64,000 nucleotides of DNA from Phragmites australis. Lineage: Eukaryota > Streptophyta > Magnoliopsida > Poales > Poaceae. A program made the translations under genes and the position numbers. The stretch lies in assembly GCF_958298935.1 (NCBI RefSeq), contig NC_084940.1, positions 6,664,001 to 6,728,000 of the forward strand. Reading direction: 5' to 3'. Shown here piece after piece: positions 10,016-21,723 of the stretch. The notes beneath the pieces are model-generated. The model was not told the origin of the DNA. It searched no databases and saw only the letters and a program-made list of their open reading frames with translations. Every line of letters begins with the position of its first letter. Position 1 is the first letter of the stretch.

Positions 10016-10182
10016 TCTATCTAAAACTATTTGTGACTTCTAACAGACTAAGACGGCTGATCATATTACAAATACGTCTATTTTAGTAACCGTCTCTAGA
10101 TACTTTGTTAGTGACGGATTTTAGGAAACCGCATGTGACACTCCACCTGCTTTTGATGTTTATGTGATAATGCCTAGTGAAA

Positions 10183-10286
10183 TAATTTAAAATACATTTT
10201 TCATTTTGAAGTGTGAAATCATAATACTAAGTACTAATTTAAAATACATTTTTCATTTTGAAGTGTGAAGTCATAATACTAAGTGC
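10183..10286 (+). repeat. 52-bp tandem duplication
   Basis: Two nearly identical 52-bp copies (10183-10234 and 10235-10286) begin TAATTTAAAATACATTTT. They differ at only a few positions, so the duplication is fairly recent. No coding content. Confidence 0.8.
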
Positions 10287-10576
10287 TGCTAGCTGGTTTC
10301 TAAAAGCTCTAGACAGTGACCATCAAAAGTTATCAGGAAAATATTATCACTAGCACGTGAGTAATTTGATTAACATAGGAAAACAAAGGAATTAGAAACT
10401 TAAAATAAAACTACAAACATGGTTCAACTATCATCATTACAAGAAAATGTCTGGAACACTAGCATGAGGAATGCTTGCAATAAGACTGAACAAACTGATC
10501 CACATTGAATAGATAAGCACACGATACACGGGCTAGCTGGCTCCTCATAGCTCGATCACAAAGAAGGATCCCAGCT
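10287..10576. other. Unassigned spacer before CACTA end
   Basis: Ordinary A/T-rich DNA with no convincing gene or element boundary. It ends at the CACTA terminus at 10577. Confidence 0.3.
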
Positions 10577-10990
10577 CACTACTATAAAACCAGACTAATA
10601 TATCGGCCCATCACTGCCAATTGCTAATGGACCGACAGTGATAAGACATCACTACCGGTTCAAAAGGCGCGCGGGAAGAATCAGCGAATGTGGCTTATGA
10701 ACCAGCAGTGATGAAGGGGATCACTGCTGACTGATGACTTGAGCCGGCAGTGATGCTTCACTGCCAGGTGAAGGCACCAGCCAGCAGTGATACTTGAACT
10801 ATCACTGCCGGCTTTAGCCATGAACCGGCAGTGATAATGGGTATCACTGCAGGCTCATAAGAAGCAACGACAGTGATAACGGGTAAGCAGTGACTAGTTG
10901 GGTGAATAGTGTCTGGTCAGGTGAATAGTATCTGGTCGAGTATCACTGTCGGTTCGTAACGTGAGCCGACAGTGATAATGGATGATAGTT
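10577..10990 (+). mobile_element. CACTA (EnSpm) element, left end with subterminal repeats
   Basis: Starts CACTACTATAAAACCAG, the CACTA superfamily signature. A dense set of direct and inverted subterminal repeats follows, related to ATCACTGCCGGTT and AACCGGCAGTGAT, running to about 10983. These bind the TNPA-like protein in this superfamily. No matching right end (subterminal repeats ending in TAGTG) is recognisable downstream, so the element is either truncated or its right end has been lost. The possible 3-bp target duplication cannot be tested for the same reason. Confidence 0.65.
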
Positions 10991-12398
10991 TATCTTTAAA
11001 AATTCATAATTTTTTCATGCAAAGCTAGATAGGGACAAAATTTATATAAAAATTGTAGCTCTCGACGAGATCTACAACTTTGTAGTTGAAAACCTTTTTA
11101 TTTGAAGTCATTTATATGTCTAAATAATTGTTTGAAGTTTCATATAGAAGAGATCAAAATCCGTGGCTTTGTCGCCTGGATCTGCTCTTTGCAACCAGAT
11201 TCGTGCACTGTCAGGCCTTTGAAGATGGTCTTCACATCAGCGGTGCGCATCGGCTCCCGGCGGTCAGCGCTTCAGTGCTCGGAGGCGGCTCTTTGTGCTC
11301 GCTGCGTCCCGCGGATAGATCCGAGCGGTGGGTTTGTGTGTCGGCGGCTGGCGTCTGGTGGTGGCTGCCCAGCGGCCGGTCCACGCATCGACTCGACATC
11401 GTGGGATCCTTCTTCGTGTCTCCTTCGACCTGCTCCTCTCGACTCATCCGACTTCGGGCGCTGGCACGCGGACCTACTTGCTGCTGGCAGGCTTGCTGGT
11501 GACTGGATCTGCTTATTGGCGGCCGGGCTGGTGTGTCGGTGTGCTGGTCTTCCCGCTCGGTTCCAGACTCACGCGTGGATTCCCAAGTCGGCTGCTAGGC
11601 TTGTCGTGTGGCTACGCGTGGTCTTGAACGCCGTCGGGCTCCCTGGTGTCTTGGCCTTATGGCGTGCGGTGCTCTGGGCTTTCTGGCATCAAGTCGCTAT
11701 ATGCTCGGGGCGGTGCTTGAGAGTCGGCAGTGATGGCGCTCGTTGTTGCTGGGTTGGGGGCAATCCATGCCGCTGTGGCCGAGGTCAGTGGTGCCCGGCT
11801 GCCCAGCCGGGGTCTAGGTTGTGGCCGTGTCCGACGGGCTGGCATCTCTATGTAGGGGTGTCATGCGCTGTGCTCCCTAGCCTCATGGCCTGCCGCCGTG
11901 TGCTACCATACGGTGGCGCTCGCTGTGTGCCTTGCTGTCGTGGTGCCTCTGCGACTGCTCGTGCGCTCCTCTTGACTTTTCTTTTGTTTCGATCCCGGCC
12001 CTGGCGCTCTGCGTTGCTCCTCCCCTTGCCCAGCCTCCTCCACTTCTGTAGGTTGGGCCCGTGGGGAGCTTTGTGGTGCTGGGTAGGCCGTGGGGTGGCG
12101 CGGCTGTAGGGGGGATGCGGCTGCGTGTGCCGCCCGTGCCTCTTTTTGTGCAAGATTTCGGGGTGGAGAGCTGCGAGCAAAAGCTTTGTCCATCTTGCTG
12201 GTGCTAATGTCGTTGACACTCTTAGGCGCCATTCCCTCCCTGGAGGCGACATTTATGTGGCTCCTCCACCCTAGAAGCTTCTCTGGGTCAAAACCCTGTC
12301 CGGATGTTCGGACGGGCGACAGTGGCATTGATGTCATTACCTTCCTGAAGACGTCGCTTCGAGAAGCCCCTATTTTCTTCTGCAGGTCTACCCCTATT
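10991..12398. other. Interior of broken CACTA or unassigned repeat; no gene recognised
   Basis: The first ~150 bp are AT-rich and resemble CACTA interior leader sequence. From about 11160 the DNA is G+C-rich with a long open frame (11102-12109, 335 codons). Its product is Arg/Ala/Cys/Trp-rich with no recognisable domain and reads as a chance frame in G+C-rich DNA. The block ends just before an LTR-like start at 12399. Confidence 0.35.
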
Positions 12399-13320
12399 GT
12401 AACATCCTGAGTTTAAGCATGTTGATTAATTACCAAATTCACTCCAAATTAAAACTTTTTATGATTAATTAAAGTAATTAAAGTCAAGGAAGTATATGTG
12501 TATGTATGTATGTATATACCAGTATGTGTACATTCATATGTGTGTTAAGGGTGTCAAGTTGAATAGGTATTCCCAAAATGCACTAGAATCAATTTCAAAA
12601 TAATCTCTGCTTTAAGATGGATCATATGCATTAGTTGAGATTTTTGTGGTTCTTTGTGTGGAGATTTGAAATTGAATGTCTCTCAATTTCAATTCTAGTC
12701 GTAGATTCTATTCAGCACAAATCCAAATTTGAGTTCGAATCCTTTGATTCAAATTATCTTAGAAAGTCTCAAGATCCAAGTTCAAATATTCCAAATGAAG
12801 TTGATCTGAATCCAAAATAGAAACCAAATTCAAATTCTCCAATTTGAATTATTCCAAAACCTCTTTCTTTCTCTCTTTCTTTTTCTCCTTCTATTTCTCT
12901 CCCAGGCCAGTTTTCTTTTCCCTCTCTCTTTCTTGGCTTGGCCCTTTCTCCTTATCTCCCTCTCCTACAACTGGGCCGCAGCCAAGCCGCCGACCCACTC
13001 CACCGTTCCCTCGCGTTGAACACCGGCCCACTCGCGCGCTCACCCCCACAGCCGTCTGTTGGGCCATGTGTCGCTCATCGGACCATCGCCCGCACGCCTC
13101 CTCTCCCTCTCCTCCCTCCTTCCCTTTCCAGTGCATCACGCCCACCACCGGCCACCGTTCCCTCCAGGAAAATCCCCCGACCGGCTCCCCCATTCTCGGC
13201 TCTCTCTCTTCTCCCTCCCTCCCTCTCTCTCTTTGCTGCCCATGCCTCTGCACGTGCAACTTCCGCGCCCCACTTGTCCATGGACGGCGTAGAGCACGCC
13301 TAGGTCCCGTAGTGGTCAAA
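12399..13320 (+). mobile_element. LTR-like sequence, probably truncated gypsy LTR
   Basis: Begins TGTAACATCCTGAGTTTAAG, resembling grass gypsy LTRs that start TGTAACACCC. An A/T-rich part follows, then a C/T-rich and G+C-rich stretch (12850-13300) of the sort seen near LTR promoters. No matching end with CA, no target duplication and no partner LTR are found, so the call is weak. The G+C-rich open frames (12844-13443) look non-coding. Confidence 0.35.
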
Positions 13321-13439
13321 GATCAATCCGGCGGGGGTCCGTTGTTGGTCATGACATCCTGCAAAACAGAGAGTCTAGTCTTTCAAACTTTTAAAAATTT
13401 ACAAGTCTTATTCCACGCTCGTCCGGAAGGTTCTACAAA

Positions 13440-16045
13440 ATAGAGAAACAGACCCGTCTCCGAGCAACTCTACACGTAGAACTTGCGCAACAAGGCGATA
13501 ATCCAGGAGTTGTGTAATTCACGGTCGTCCTGCGTGGCTATTTTGACCACACCAGGTCGAGTGACATCGACTACTTTGTAGGGCCCTTCCCACCTTAGGG
13601 AGAGTTTATTCTGACCGACCTTATTCTAGGTTTGCCTAAGGACAAGGTCCTTCCTCACCTTGCGGTTGTTATAGCGTCTAAGGCTTTGCTGATATTGGGC
13701 AACTCGGATTAGAGCACGCTCGCAAAACTCTTCGATCCGGTTTATATCATCCTCGCATCGTGTCACCTGGTAGTCATCCGAGTGCTTGGCCACTCGAAGC
13801 AACTGAAGGGCAATCTCGGAGGGAAGCATTGCCTCTGCGCCAAAAACAAGGAAGAAGGAGTTTTGGCCATAGTCCTGCGGGGAGTTGTTCGCATCGACCA
13901 GAGTATTGTGGGTAGTTCATCCGCCCAGCTTCTTGAATAGCTTATAAGCCGATCAAAGACCCGGGTTTTGATCCCTTGCAATATCATCCTATTTGCCCTT
14001 TCGACATGTACATTGCTCTGTGGGTATCCCACCGACGTATAGCAAACTTTAGTCCCGATCTCTTCGCAGTAGTCTTGGAAAGCACTACTGGTGAACTGAG
14101 TCTGTTGTTCGTAATTATGTGATGTGGACTCTCAAACTGCACTAACAGTCCCCGTATGAACTTAATCGCTGCTGCGGCGGTGATCTTCCTGACGGGCTCA
14201 GCCTCTATCCACTTGGTGAATTTGTCGATTGCTATGAACAGGAATTCAAACCCGCCTGGGGCTTTAGGGAACGGTCCCATGATATCGAGTCTCCAGAAAG
14301 TGAAAGGCTAAGACAATGGTATAGTTTGCAATGCTTGGGCTGGTATGTTGGTTTGTCGACCACAATACTGATATGACTCGCACCGTTTCACTAGCTCGCA
14401 AGTATCTTGGAGGGCAATGGGCTTATAAAATCCTTGCCGAAACTCTTTTCGAACCAGAGTGAGGTACGAAGCATAGCTACCACATATGCCTCCATGGATA
14501 TCAGAGAGCACTGTGCTGCCCTCTTTCTGAGTGATGCATTTAAGTAAAAGGTTGTTGCTCCCCCGACGGTAAAGGCGTCCCTCTACCGGGGAGTATCTGC
14601 GGGCTTGCTGTGAGACCTTTTCTGCTGACACATCATCATCAGAGATTGCTTGATTTTAAAGATAGTCCGAGATCTGATCCATCCAGATCGTACCTGAATT
14701 GAGCATAGAGATCACATGATGGCCACCCGAGGTTGACGGCACCAAAGGAGGCATTGCCTCCAAAGGTGTCGCCTCTGGTGCTTCGGTTCCAAGCAGAGCA
14801 TCCCTTTCAACTTGGCCCGATGCTGTGGTGGATGTTCGAGTGAGTCTTTCTTCAACGATTCCGACCGGGATAGTTTCACTAGAAGAAGCTAGACAGGTCA
14901 GCTCATTGACTAGGAAGTTGTCCTTGTGAGGGACATGTCTGACTTCAAAACCCAAAAAACATCGCTCCAGTCTCCTCACTACGCTAAGGTATGCCACCAT
15001 TGTCGGATCAGAGCGCTAAAACTCCTTATGCACTTGGTTAACAACCAATAGCAAATTCCTCATCGCTAACAGGCATTTAATCCCAAGTGTGGAGGCTGCC
15101 AGCATTTCAGACAAGAGGCCCTCGTATTCTGCAATATTGTTAGTGGCTGAAAAATATAATTGAACTACATACTTGAGGATGTCGTCGGTTAGTGAGGTTA
15201 GGACTATTCCAGCCCCACTCCCTTCAGCGTGAATGATCCATTGAAGTGCAAGGTCCAATGCTCATCTGCCTCTGGTTGTTGTACTTGCTCGGGCTTAAAA
15301 GACAACTACTCGGCCACAAAATTGACTAGTGTCTAGGACTTGATAGCCACTCAAGGGACCAGTACGCACTCAGTACCTGTGGGGTGACTGCAACATAGAG
15401 CAAGAGTTCCTCATTTGGTCGAGGTGCGGTCAGTGCAGGAGGGGAGAAAATGTACCTTTTTAGATCTTGGAGGGCTATTTCCGGTCTCCACCGAAAGTGG
15501 TCGCTCCTCTTCAGGAGCTTGAAGAGCGATCGCCCTCTCTCTCCCAGCCTTGAGATGAACCTGCTCAATGCTACCACACATCATGTTAGTTTCTAGACTT
15601 CTTTTAGCCTTTCTAGACTTCTTTTAATCTGCTCAATCTGATTTTGTCAGGGTTTACCTCTATTCCTCGACTGGAAACGAGGAATTTGACCAACTCCCCG
15701 ATGGCACTCCAAACATGCACTTCTCTAGGTTCAGCTTCATGTGGTACTTCCAAAGGTTGTCGAACATTTTCTAGAGGTCTGCGGCCAAATCATCCTTGGT
15801 TCTACTCTTCCCGACCACATCATCCACGTACGCCTTGACGTTTCTATCGAGTTGTGGTCAAAAAATGAGATAAATACAACGATGGTAAGTGGTACCGGCG
15901 CTTTTTAAACCAAAAGACATTTTTACATAGCAAAAGACCAAAAAGAGTGATACAAAAGCAATCTTCTCCTCATCTTCCCTGTATATGCTAATCTGGTGGT
16001 ACCCGAACAAGCATCCAAGAAACGCGCCTCCTACCTAGCACGCTA
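13440..16045 (-). mobile_element. Ty3/gypsy pol fragment (RT to integrase), inverted and decayed
   Basis: Read on the minus strand from 16045 down, the order is reverse transcriptase (AYVDDVVGKS near 15835; CMFGVPSG), connection/RNase H (ATNNIAEYEGL near 15140), and integrase (MGPFPKAPGG and [16 protein letters not shown] near 14280-14200, then IITNN and a GYPQSNVHVERANR stretch near 14035). It ends with an integrase C-terminal domain (SLRRYNNRKVR) near 13660. Many frameshifts and stops separate short open frames. LTRs, gag and protease are not visible. The family looks Tat/RIRE2-like, related to but not the same as the 23-37 kb element, and lies in the opposite orientation. Confidence 0.8.
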
Positions 16046-16930
16046 ATTGTCGAGGGTTAATCTCTGACATTGATTTCGGGGTGTACTGGCCAAAGGGCGC
16101 GTGAATAACGCTTAAGGTGTACATTCGTTGGTGTGTGTTGAACTCAAGAACACCGAGGTTATCTAGGTTCAGGCCTCCTGAAGGATAACAACCATATGTT
16201 ATGTGTATTTTGTTATGAGTGCTTGTGAATCAGTTACCGATTATCCCTTTATAAATCGGGTCCACCTCTCTTTATATACCAGAGAGAGAGAGAACTTAGA
16301 AGTGAGTCTCGATTAGCAGACCTATGCCTAACTAGATATTCTACTCTTGGATCATATCCTGAAGAACCGGGTAAACCTAACTTGCCCTGAGAGCTTTGAG
16401 TGCTTGTCCAAATCGTGGAACGCCTCCACACCTGCCTTCTCTAGCCACCCAGCCTGTCCCATTATCATACATTGTAAGATCTTCTATCAAGCCATCTTGT
16501 CCCTGCGCCCCACGAGTCTACCTGCAAAATCATTCACTTGTCTGGTCATTCTACAAACCATATCTTGCCAGCCGTGCGGTGCTACGGTGGCCCGCAAGGC
16601 CTCATCTGTAGCATTTAATGCTACGGAACGGGACAGTGCCCAACTACGTTGGCCATGACTTTGTTCATTGAATGGGGGTGTCTGAGGAAGGAAAACACTT
16701 GAGTAGATAACAACAAATACGATTAGATGGATTAGGTAAGGACCGGCCCGCTACCATCAAGGGTTGTTCGCGGGATCTTATAATATCACAAGGAGGTTGG
16801 TCGTGCAATCCTTGCGCTGGCTGTGCGAGCTTGGATCTGATCGCGTGATGGGCTAGGATTCAAAAAATATCTCTCGTTGGTCGGGATATCCCTCGTGAGG
16901 CCCATTAGCTAGGACGCTCCCTTACTCAAT
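16046..16930. other. LTR-like non-coding sequence, unassigned
   Basis: The gypsy homology stops abruptly near 16045 within the RT domain. The following ~880 bp contain no coding motif, a short GA repeat (16279-16292) and text that resembles retrotransposon LTR or leader DNA. No boundary could be fixed. Confidence 0.3.
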
Positions 16931-17351
16931 ACTCTGACAGTGTGTTAGTATGAAACCATATATATATATATATATATGAAGCATATTTGGTACTCTTGGA
17001 AGTATGTACTCTCACATACGTATCTCATAGCATAGGGAGTATCTCATGTGATAAATAGTAAGTATATGGAGCATGTGAGTATATATGATCATCCAAGTGG
17101 TATGTATACCTTTTTAATTAGTTTATACATATTTTTTTAGTATATTATATTTTATGTATAAATATAAATGTATTATTAAAATCTATTAAAATTGATAAAC
17201 TTATTTCTAATTTTTTCATATATTCACATTGAAGTATCTTAAAATGAGTATATAAATATATTCATATATAAATATATTCATAGTGATAAAGGAGTATATC
17301 GAGTTTATTTATGTAGTATATCATAGTAATAAATATGTACTAAGAAGTACA
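16931..17351. other. AT-rich spacer with TA microsatellite
   Basis: Strongly A/T-rich, with a (TA)n run at about 16959-16976 and many TATA/ATAT steps. No gene is seen. Confidence 0.5.
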
Positions 17352-17631
17352 GAATAGTTTTCCTATATATATAGAAAAAGATTACGACGTACCAGCTGGT
17401 GCCACACAGCTGTTTTCCTTTCATTTTCGACTCTTACTACCAGCGTATATTTCCAGATAAGTCAGAGCTAGCAATATTAAGAAAGAACGCGGAATAGTTT
17501 TCATATATATATAGAAAAAGATTACGACGTACCAGCTGGTGCCACACAGCTGTTTTCCTTTCATTTTCGACTCTTACTACCAGCATATATTTCCAGATAA
17601 GTCAGAGCTAGCAATATTAAGAAAGAACGCG
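17352..17631 (+). repeat. 140-bp tandem duplication
   Basis: Copies at 17352-17491 and 17492-17631 begin GAATAGTTTTC and include GTACCAGCTGGTGCC. They differ at about three positions. The copies abut exactly, as expected of a recent unequal exchange or replication slip. Confidence 0.9.
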
Positions 17632-18897
17632 CAATCGAACTAGTATATCAAACTAGGAAACTGGTTCGAACAACGCCTGGAATCCACAACCAGTCCTTAC
17701 TGGCATTTTCCTAGGTCGACTCTGGGTTGCACTTCTTAAATTCTGACACTTCGATGCATACACGTCCAGACTGATTCTGAGATAAATCCTTGCTGTTTAA
17801 GCCCAGCTAGCCTGCCTGGTACATCATTTACGCTAGTAGTGATTGGGCCGCTTGCTTTCGACCTTTTTTCAGCTTTTCAATGAGATTGGTAACGATGGTA
17901 CCTTTTGGGCCTTTAAGGAAGTATAGATGTGCCTGGTGCGACATGGGCTAGAAGCCTTGAAGCAGAAATACTTCCCTTCTATTTGTTTTTAATTGGCTAG
18001 ACTCTTTGCTTTAATCCCCCCCCCCACCCTGTTATTGTTGTACATTAACTCCTTTATTTATAAATTTGATCAGTACGGATAACCCTCCTGTTATCTAAAA
18101 AAATGACTACGAAATGCAATAACATCCACCCTCTCTACAAAATAAATAAATGACAGTGAAATATATACAAATTACTAGTATGAAGATAACTGTCATGACA
18201 AATTATGTGGTACTATTTCCATATGATCAATCAAAATAGTCATTTTTAAATTTGTGGTCATAGTTAGAGAGGTTTGGCTTCACAGTTTCTATCATATTTA
18301 CGAACAGAAATATTTTACTTCTCATAACAGCTAACGCTATTTTGGTTGATGAAGCAATCCAAATATTAGTAGAATATTTCTTCGCCTTTTTGTTTCACAT
18401 GGAGGAATATATTACCAAGGTTGCTTCAATTAAGGATGGCAATGGGTCAAGTTCAGGGCAGGTGGACCAAAAATCCGCACGCCGTGAAACCCGGAGCACA
18501 ACTCTGCACCTACACCCACAATGGTTGATGGGCGGAAATCTGGACTCGCGCTCGCGCCCACACCCATTGGGTCTTAGGCGGCCATCTAGTCTATCCCCTT
18601 TGTCGGAGGACGAAAGTGGAGAGGATGACGGCATCGTGTGGACAACAATCACATCTCTCCTCTCAGCTCTTCTGCACTGCAGATCTAGTGGATCTGGTCG
18701 GCTGGCCGATGGATCTCATTGCCTCCCATTGTGAGGGCAATCTCGGCATTGGCACGATTGAGGAAGGCCAAGGGGGGCGGAAGTAATGTGGGAATGATAG
18801 GTCGGGGTGCAGAGGGCAGGTCGGGGTCCAAGTGTGGCGTGGCACAAAGATGGGGAGAAGGCAAGATAGGCTCACGGGTAGCGCCGAGCAAAGCTGG
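17632..18897. other. Unassigned DNA; no supported gene
   Basis: Mixed composition with an 11-base C run near 18019. An open frame at 18342-18734 (130 codons) has no recognisable domain, and its second half is low in complexity. The region ends at an Ac/Ds-like terminus. Confidence 0.3.
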
Positions 18898-19278
18898 CTA
18901 GGGATGAAAACAGCTCGAAATCGGTCGAAACAAGGCTCCACTGTATTTGAAAGCAGCTCGGAAACGGATTCGAATACGGATAGTTTGGATATGAATATGA
19001 TCACTAAAAATGTCAGAAATGAATACAAAATGAATATAGATAAAAAAACGAATACGTCACGCGAATATTTGTCGAAACAAGGAAGACCACTCGAATTGTA
19101 TGTAAAACCATAACAAAAACAAATAACATATTCATACTAGGAAGTCATATTACTATGCAATAGCTAAGATAATATAGTCCATACATTTAGTCACTTGATA
19201 ATAAACTACACAACTTAGTTCATCACAACTTTACAAGCTCACAGTTTATGCTTGGTACAAATTCACACAGTACTTAGA
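18898..19278 (+). mobile_element. Ac/Ds-like hAT terminus (fragment)
   Basis: TAGGGATGAAAACAGCTCG at 18898 matches the terminal pattern of Ac/Ds-type hAT elements. It is followed by degenerate repeats with ACGGATTCGAATACGG and similar words, as in Ds-like subterminal DNA. The opposite terminus is not found before the CACTA insertion at 19279 or clearly after it, so only one end can be supported. Confidence 0.4.
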
Positions 19279-19778
19279 CACTACAACAGAACATATCATC
19301 TGAACCAGGTTATCAGTGTCAGCTAGGCTAGAACCGGCACTGATGAAGTATCAGTACCGGTTCGTAACTTCCCACGCTCGATCAAAGATCGAGTCAAGTT
19401 GAACCGACACTGATACTATATTCGAATCTGAAATTTCAATACAGTCTAATTTTAGCTCATGCCTCAGATCCGACCTCCTCCTTATCTCTTTCTCTCTCCC
19501 TTATCTCTTCATGTCCACACAGTCGCACTCACCTGCCTCCTCCTAGCCTCCCTCACAAGCCTCTCTTTCCCCTCACCGGCCTTCCTCCCTCTCCCACCTC
19601 TCTGTCCCCTCATCGGCCTCTATCTCCCCTCACCAACCTCCCTCACCGGAAGGGAAGAAAAGCAAAAGAGGAAAAACCATGGTTCTTGGTTCATCAACAT
19701 CTGGTGATTCTTGAGCCGCTATTTCCCCCATTTCTTGGTGTTGATTTTTTAAGAGGGATTCTTTCTTCATTCTTGGCG

Positions 19779-20065
19779 ATGAGGAGGCATGGGTGGCAGC
19801 TGTTGTACCATCCTCTTCAGCTCCACTTCTTGCTTGGTGCGTTTTTATCTTTTATTTTTGTTGCTACTCTCCTTCTTGTTCCTAATGTGTATTTCTTCCA
19901 TGTTGATGTGTGCAGGTAGTGGCGATTGCGGTCTTCTTGGTGCTGGATTTTGTCTTCTATGTCTTCTTTCTACCATTTGTTGAAAGAATGTGGTTCAGTA
20001 TGCGGTCATGGGTCTCTACACACCACTGGCAAGTAGCTGCATCTTTGCCATCTTTCTGTGTTAGT
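19779..20065 (+). pseudogene. Captured DHHC protein S-acyltransferase (PAT) N-terminal fragment
   Basis: Exon 1 (19779-19820) encodes MRRHGWQLLYHPLQ. Then comes a ~95-bp intron ending TGTGTGCAG. Exon 2 from 19916 encodes VVAIAVFLVLDFVFYVFF (first membrane helix), a +1 frame change, then YAVMGLYTPLASSCIFAIFL (second helix region). The order and spacing match the N terminus of plant DHHC palmitoyltransferases, which lipidate membrane proteins. The catalytic DHHC-CRD is not included. The intron donor appears changed: CT follows the expected CAG exon end. Intron retention shows capture at the DNA level. Family assignment is from recalled motifs. Confidence 0.6.
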
Positions 20066-20399
20066 CAGTCCTCTTGTGTGACCCTTCTTCAGAGTAATCA
20101 GATCTGCATTCCTTCCATATTTTAGTTTGTTAGTATGTGGTACTAACTTTAGATAAATGTATTATATGAGGTGGAAACACAAGGATAAATAATTGGTTAC
20201 TTTTTCTTTTAAGAAAGTACTTTATTCTTCAGATTAAGTTCATAAGGGTTGCTCATTTTATCCTACCAGGGTAGTTTAGGTCAGCGTAATCTTGTGTTGA
20301 TGGTGACATCGTGGAATCAATTACCAAAGTTTGTATTGGAATTGTGCATATAAAAATCACTTGCAACAATTTCTTTCCTAGAATGAATCATTTCAATTC

Positions 20400-20720
20400 C
20401 TGTAAAAGGAAATGTTTCAGATATCCCACACTCGGATTGGTTTGCTGATGTTATTCGATTTGCTTCTATGAGATTATTGTAATACGGTATGATTATTGAA
20501 TGCTTCTGAATGGTTTATTGATGTTATTCGATTTGTTTCTGTGAGATAATTGCAATATTGTACGATTATTGAATGCTTCTGATTGTGCTCTGTTAGATGA
20601 TTGTTATATGGTATGTTTATTAAATGCTTTTGATTGTGCTATGTGAGATGATTGTAATCACTGTTGTGAGATGATTGAACTTTATGGTAGGATTACTGAA
20701 TGCTTTTGATTTTCTTTTGT
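20400..20720 (+). repeat. Degenerate ~60-bp tandem repeats inside CACTA
   Basis: Four or five divergent copies of a unit containing GATTATTGAATGCTTCTGA and TGTGAGATGATTG. They lie between the captured PAT fragment and the right subterminal repeats. They are probably an expanded intron or element interior and are not coding. Confidence 0.6.
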
Positions 20721-20933
20721 GAGATGATTGGTTTTCTTTTTTTTTCTTTGGAAAAAAGCAATATTGCCGGTTGAATTCACAAAACGGCACTGATAACGAG
20801 TATCAGTGTCGGTCCATAACAAGAAACTGACATTGATAGTCTATGACTATCATTACCGAGTAATCAGTATCGGTTCAAAAACCGGCACTGATACCATTTT
20901 TGAGCCGACACTAATGACCTTTTCTATGTAGTG

Positions 20934-21723
20934 GGACTTAGTATATATTTAAATTTAGTTCAACACGAACTCAAAAGGCTGGTGAATAGTAAAGATAACC
21001 TATGTTGATTTATTATCCTAATATGGAGCAGCAATGTGCACGACAAACAACATGCTAACGCTATTGTACTACCCTAATATGAAGCATGGGGATGCACAAT
21101 GGCAAATCTGTAGTAATGCCACTGGGGTCACCGGACCCCGGCGCCTTTCCCCCCAGCAGGAGTGAGCTACAGCAGTCAACCACTCGTGACCCCAGCAAAC
21201 GTGACTCTATGCCCCCAACCCGGCTGTGTATGTGAGAAACCGAGAAGGCAGGACGGCCAGGACAACCCAAAGCTAGAAACTCATGTATTTGCACTGGTTG
21301 TTTGTTAGCCCAAATCCACTAATCCAGCCCATATACATGGACCATGGGTCCACCGTCCACAATCACAAGTCACAAATATTATCCTTTGGCTTTGCCCTTG
21401 CCGACCTCACTTGCCCTTTGGCCTTCTCGTTTTCTTGACAACACAAACTTGCAAAGCATGCGCCACCGCCGCTGCCGCCGGCCTGCCGCTAAGCAAAGTG
21501 CAAATAGCGATTGCAAGGGACTGCAATGATTTCTTCTCCAATTTGAAGATTCGTTCCGATCACATTGAGCCATCGAAGTCTGCATTAGTCCTGGTGACCT
21601 GGTATGTGGTATGCGTGATTTTTTTCCTGAGCTCCATAGATAATTAGGTTTAGGGATTTTTGGGGATTAATGGATTATGATTGAATGATTGTGAGCATAT
21701 TGTTGCCATGTGCAGTGAGCATA
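20934..21723. other. Flank and presumed 5' leader of hAT gene
   Basis: The first part resumes the sequence split by the CACTA element. 21340-21720 is a mixed G+C stretch that probably served as the 5' region of the hAT gene starting at 21724. No open frame has a recognisable domain. Confidence 0.35.

Larger units (their letters stand above)
19279..20933 (+). mobile_element. Non-autonomous CACTA element carrying a gene fragment
   Basis: The left end is CACTACAACAGAAC at 19279. The right end reads, reversed, CACTACATAGAAAAGG ending at 20933. Subterminal repeats of the GAACCGGCACTGAT type lie at 19308-19410 and 20760-20915 in both orientations. The 3-bp flanks are AGA and GGA, a near match to the expected 3-bp target duplication. 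No transposase is present. The interior (19460-20130) carries a captured piece of a host gene for a DHHC S-acyltransferase, and 20400-20720 holds degenerate repeats of a TTATTGAATGCTTCTGA-containing unit. Confidence 0.75.

Noticed and set aside
11102..12109. 335-codon open frame as a gene
   Set aside because: Composition is Arg/Cys/Trp/Ala-rich without domains; G+C-rich DNA gives long chance frames and other frames here are also open.
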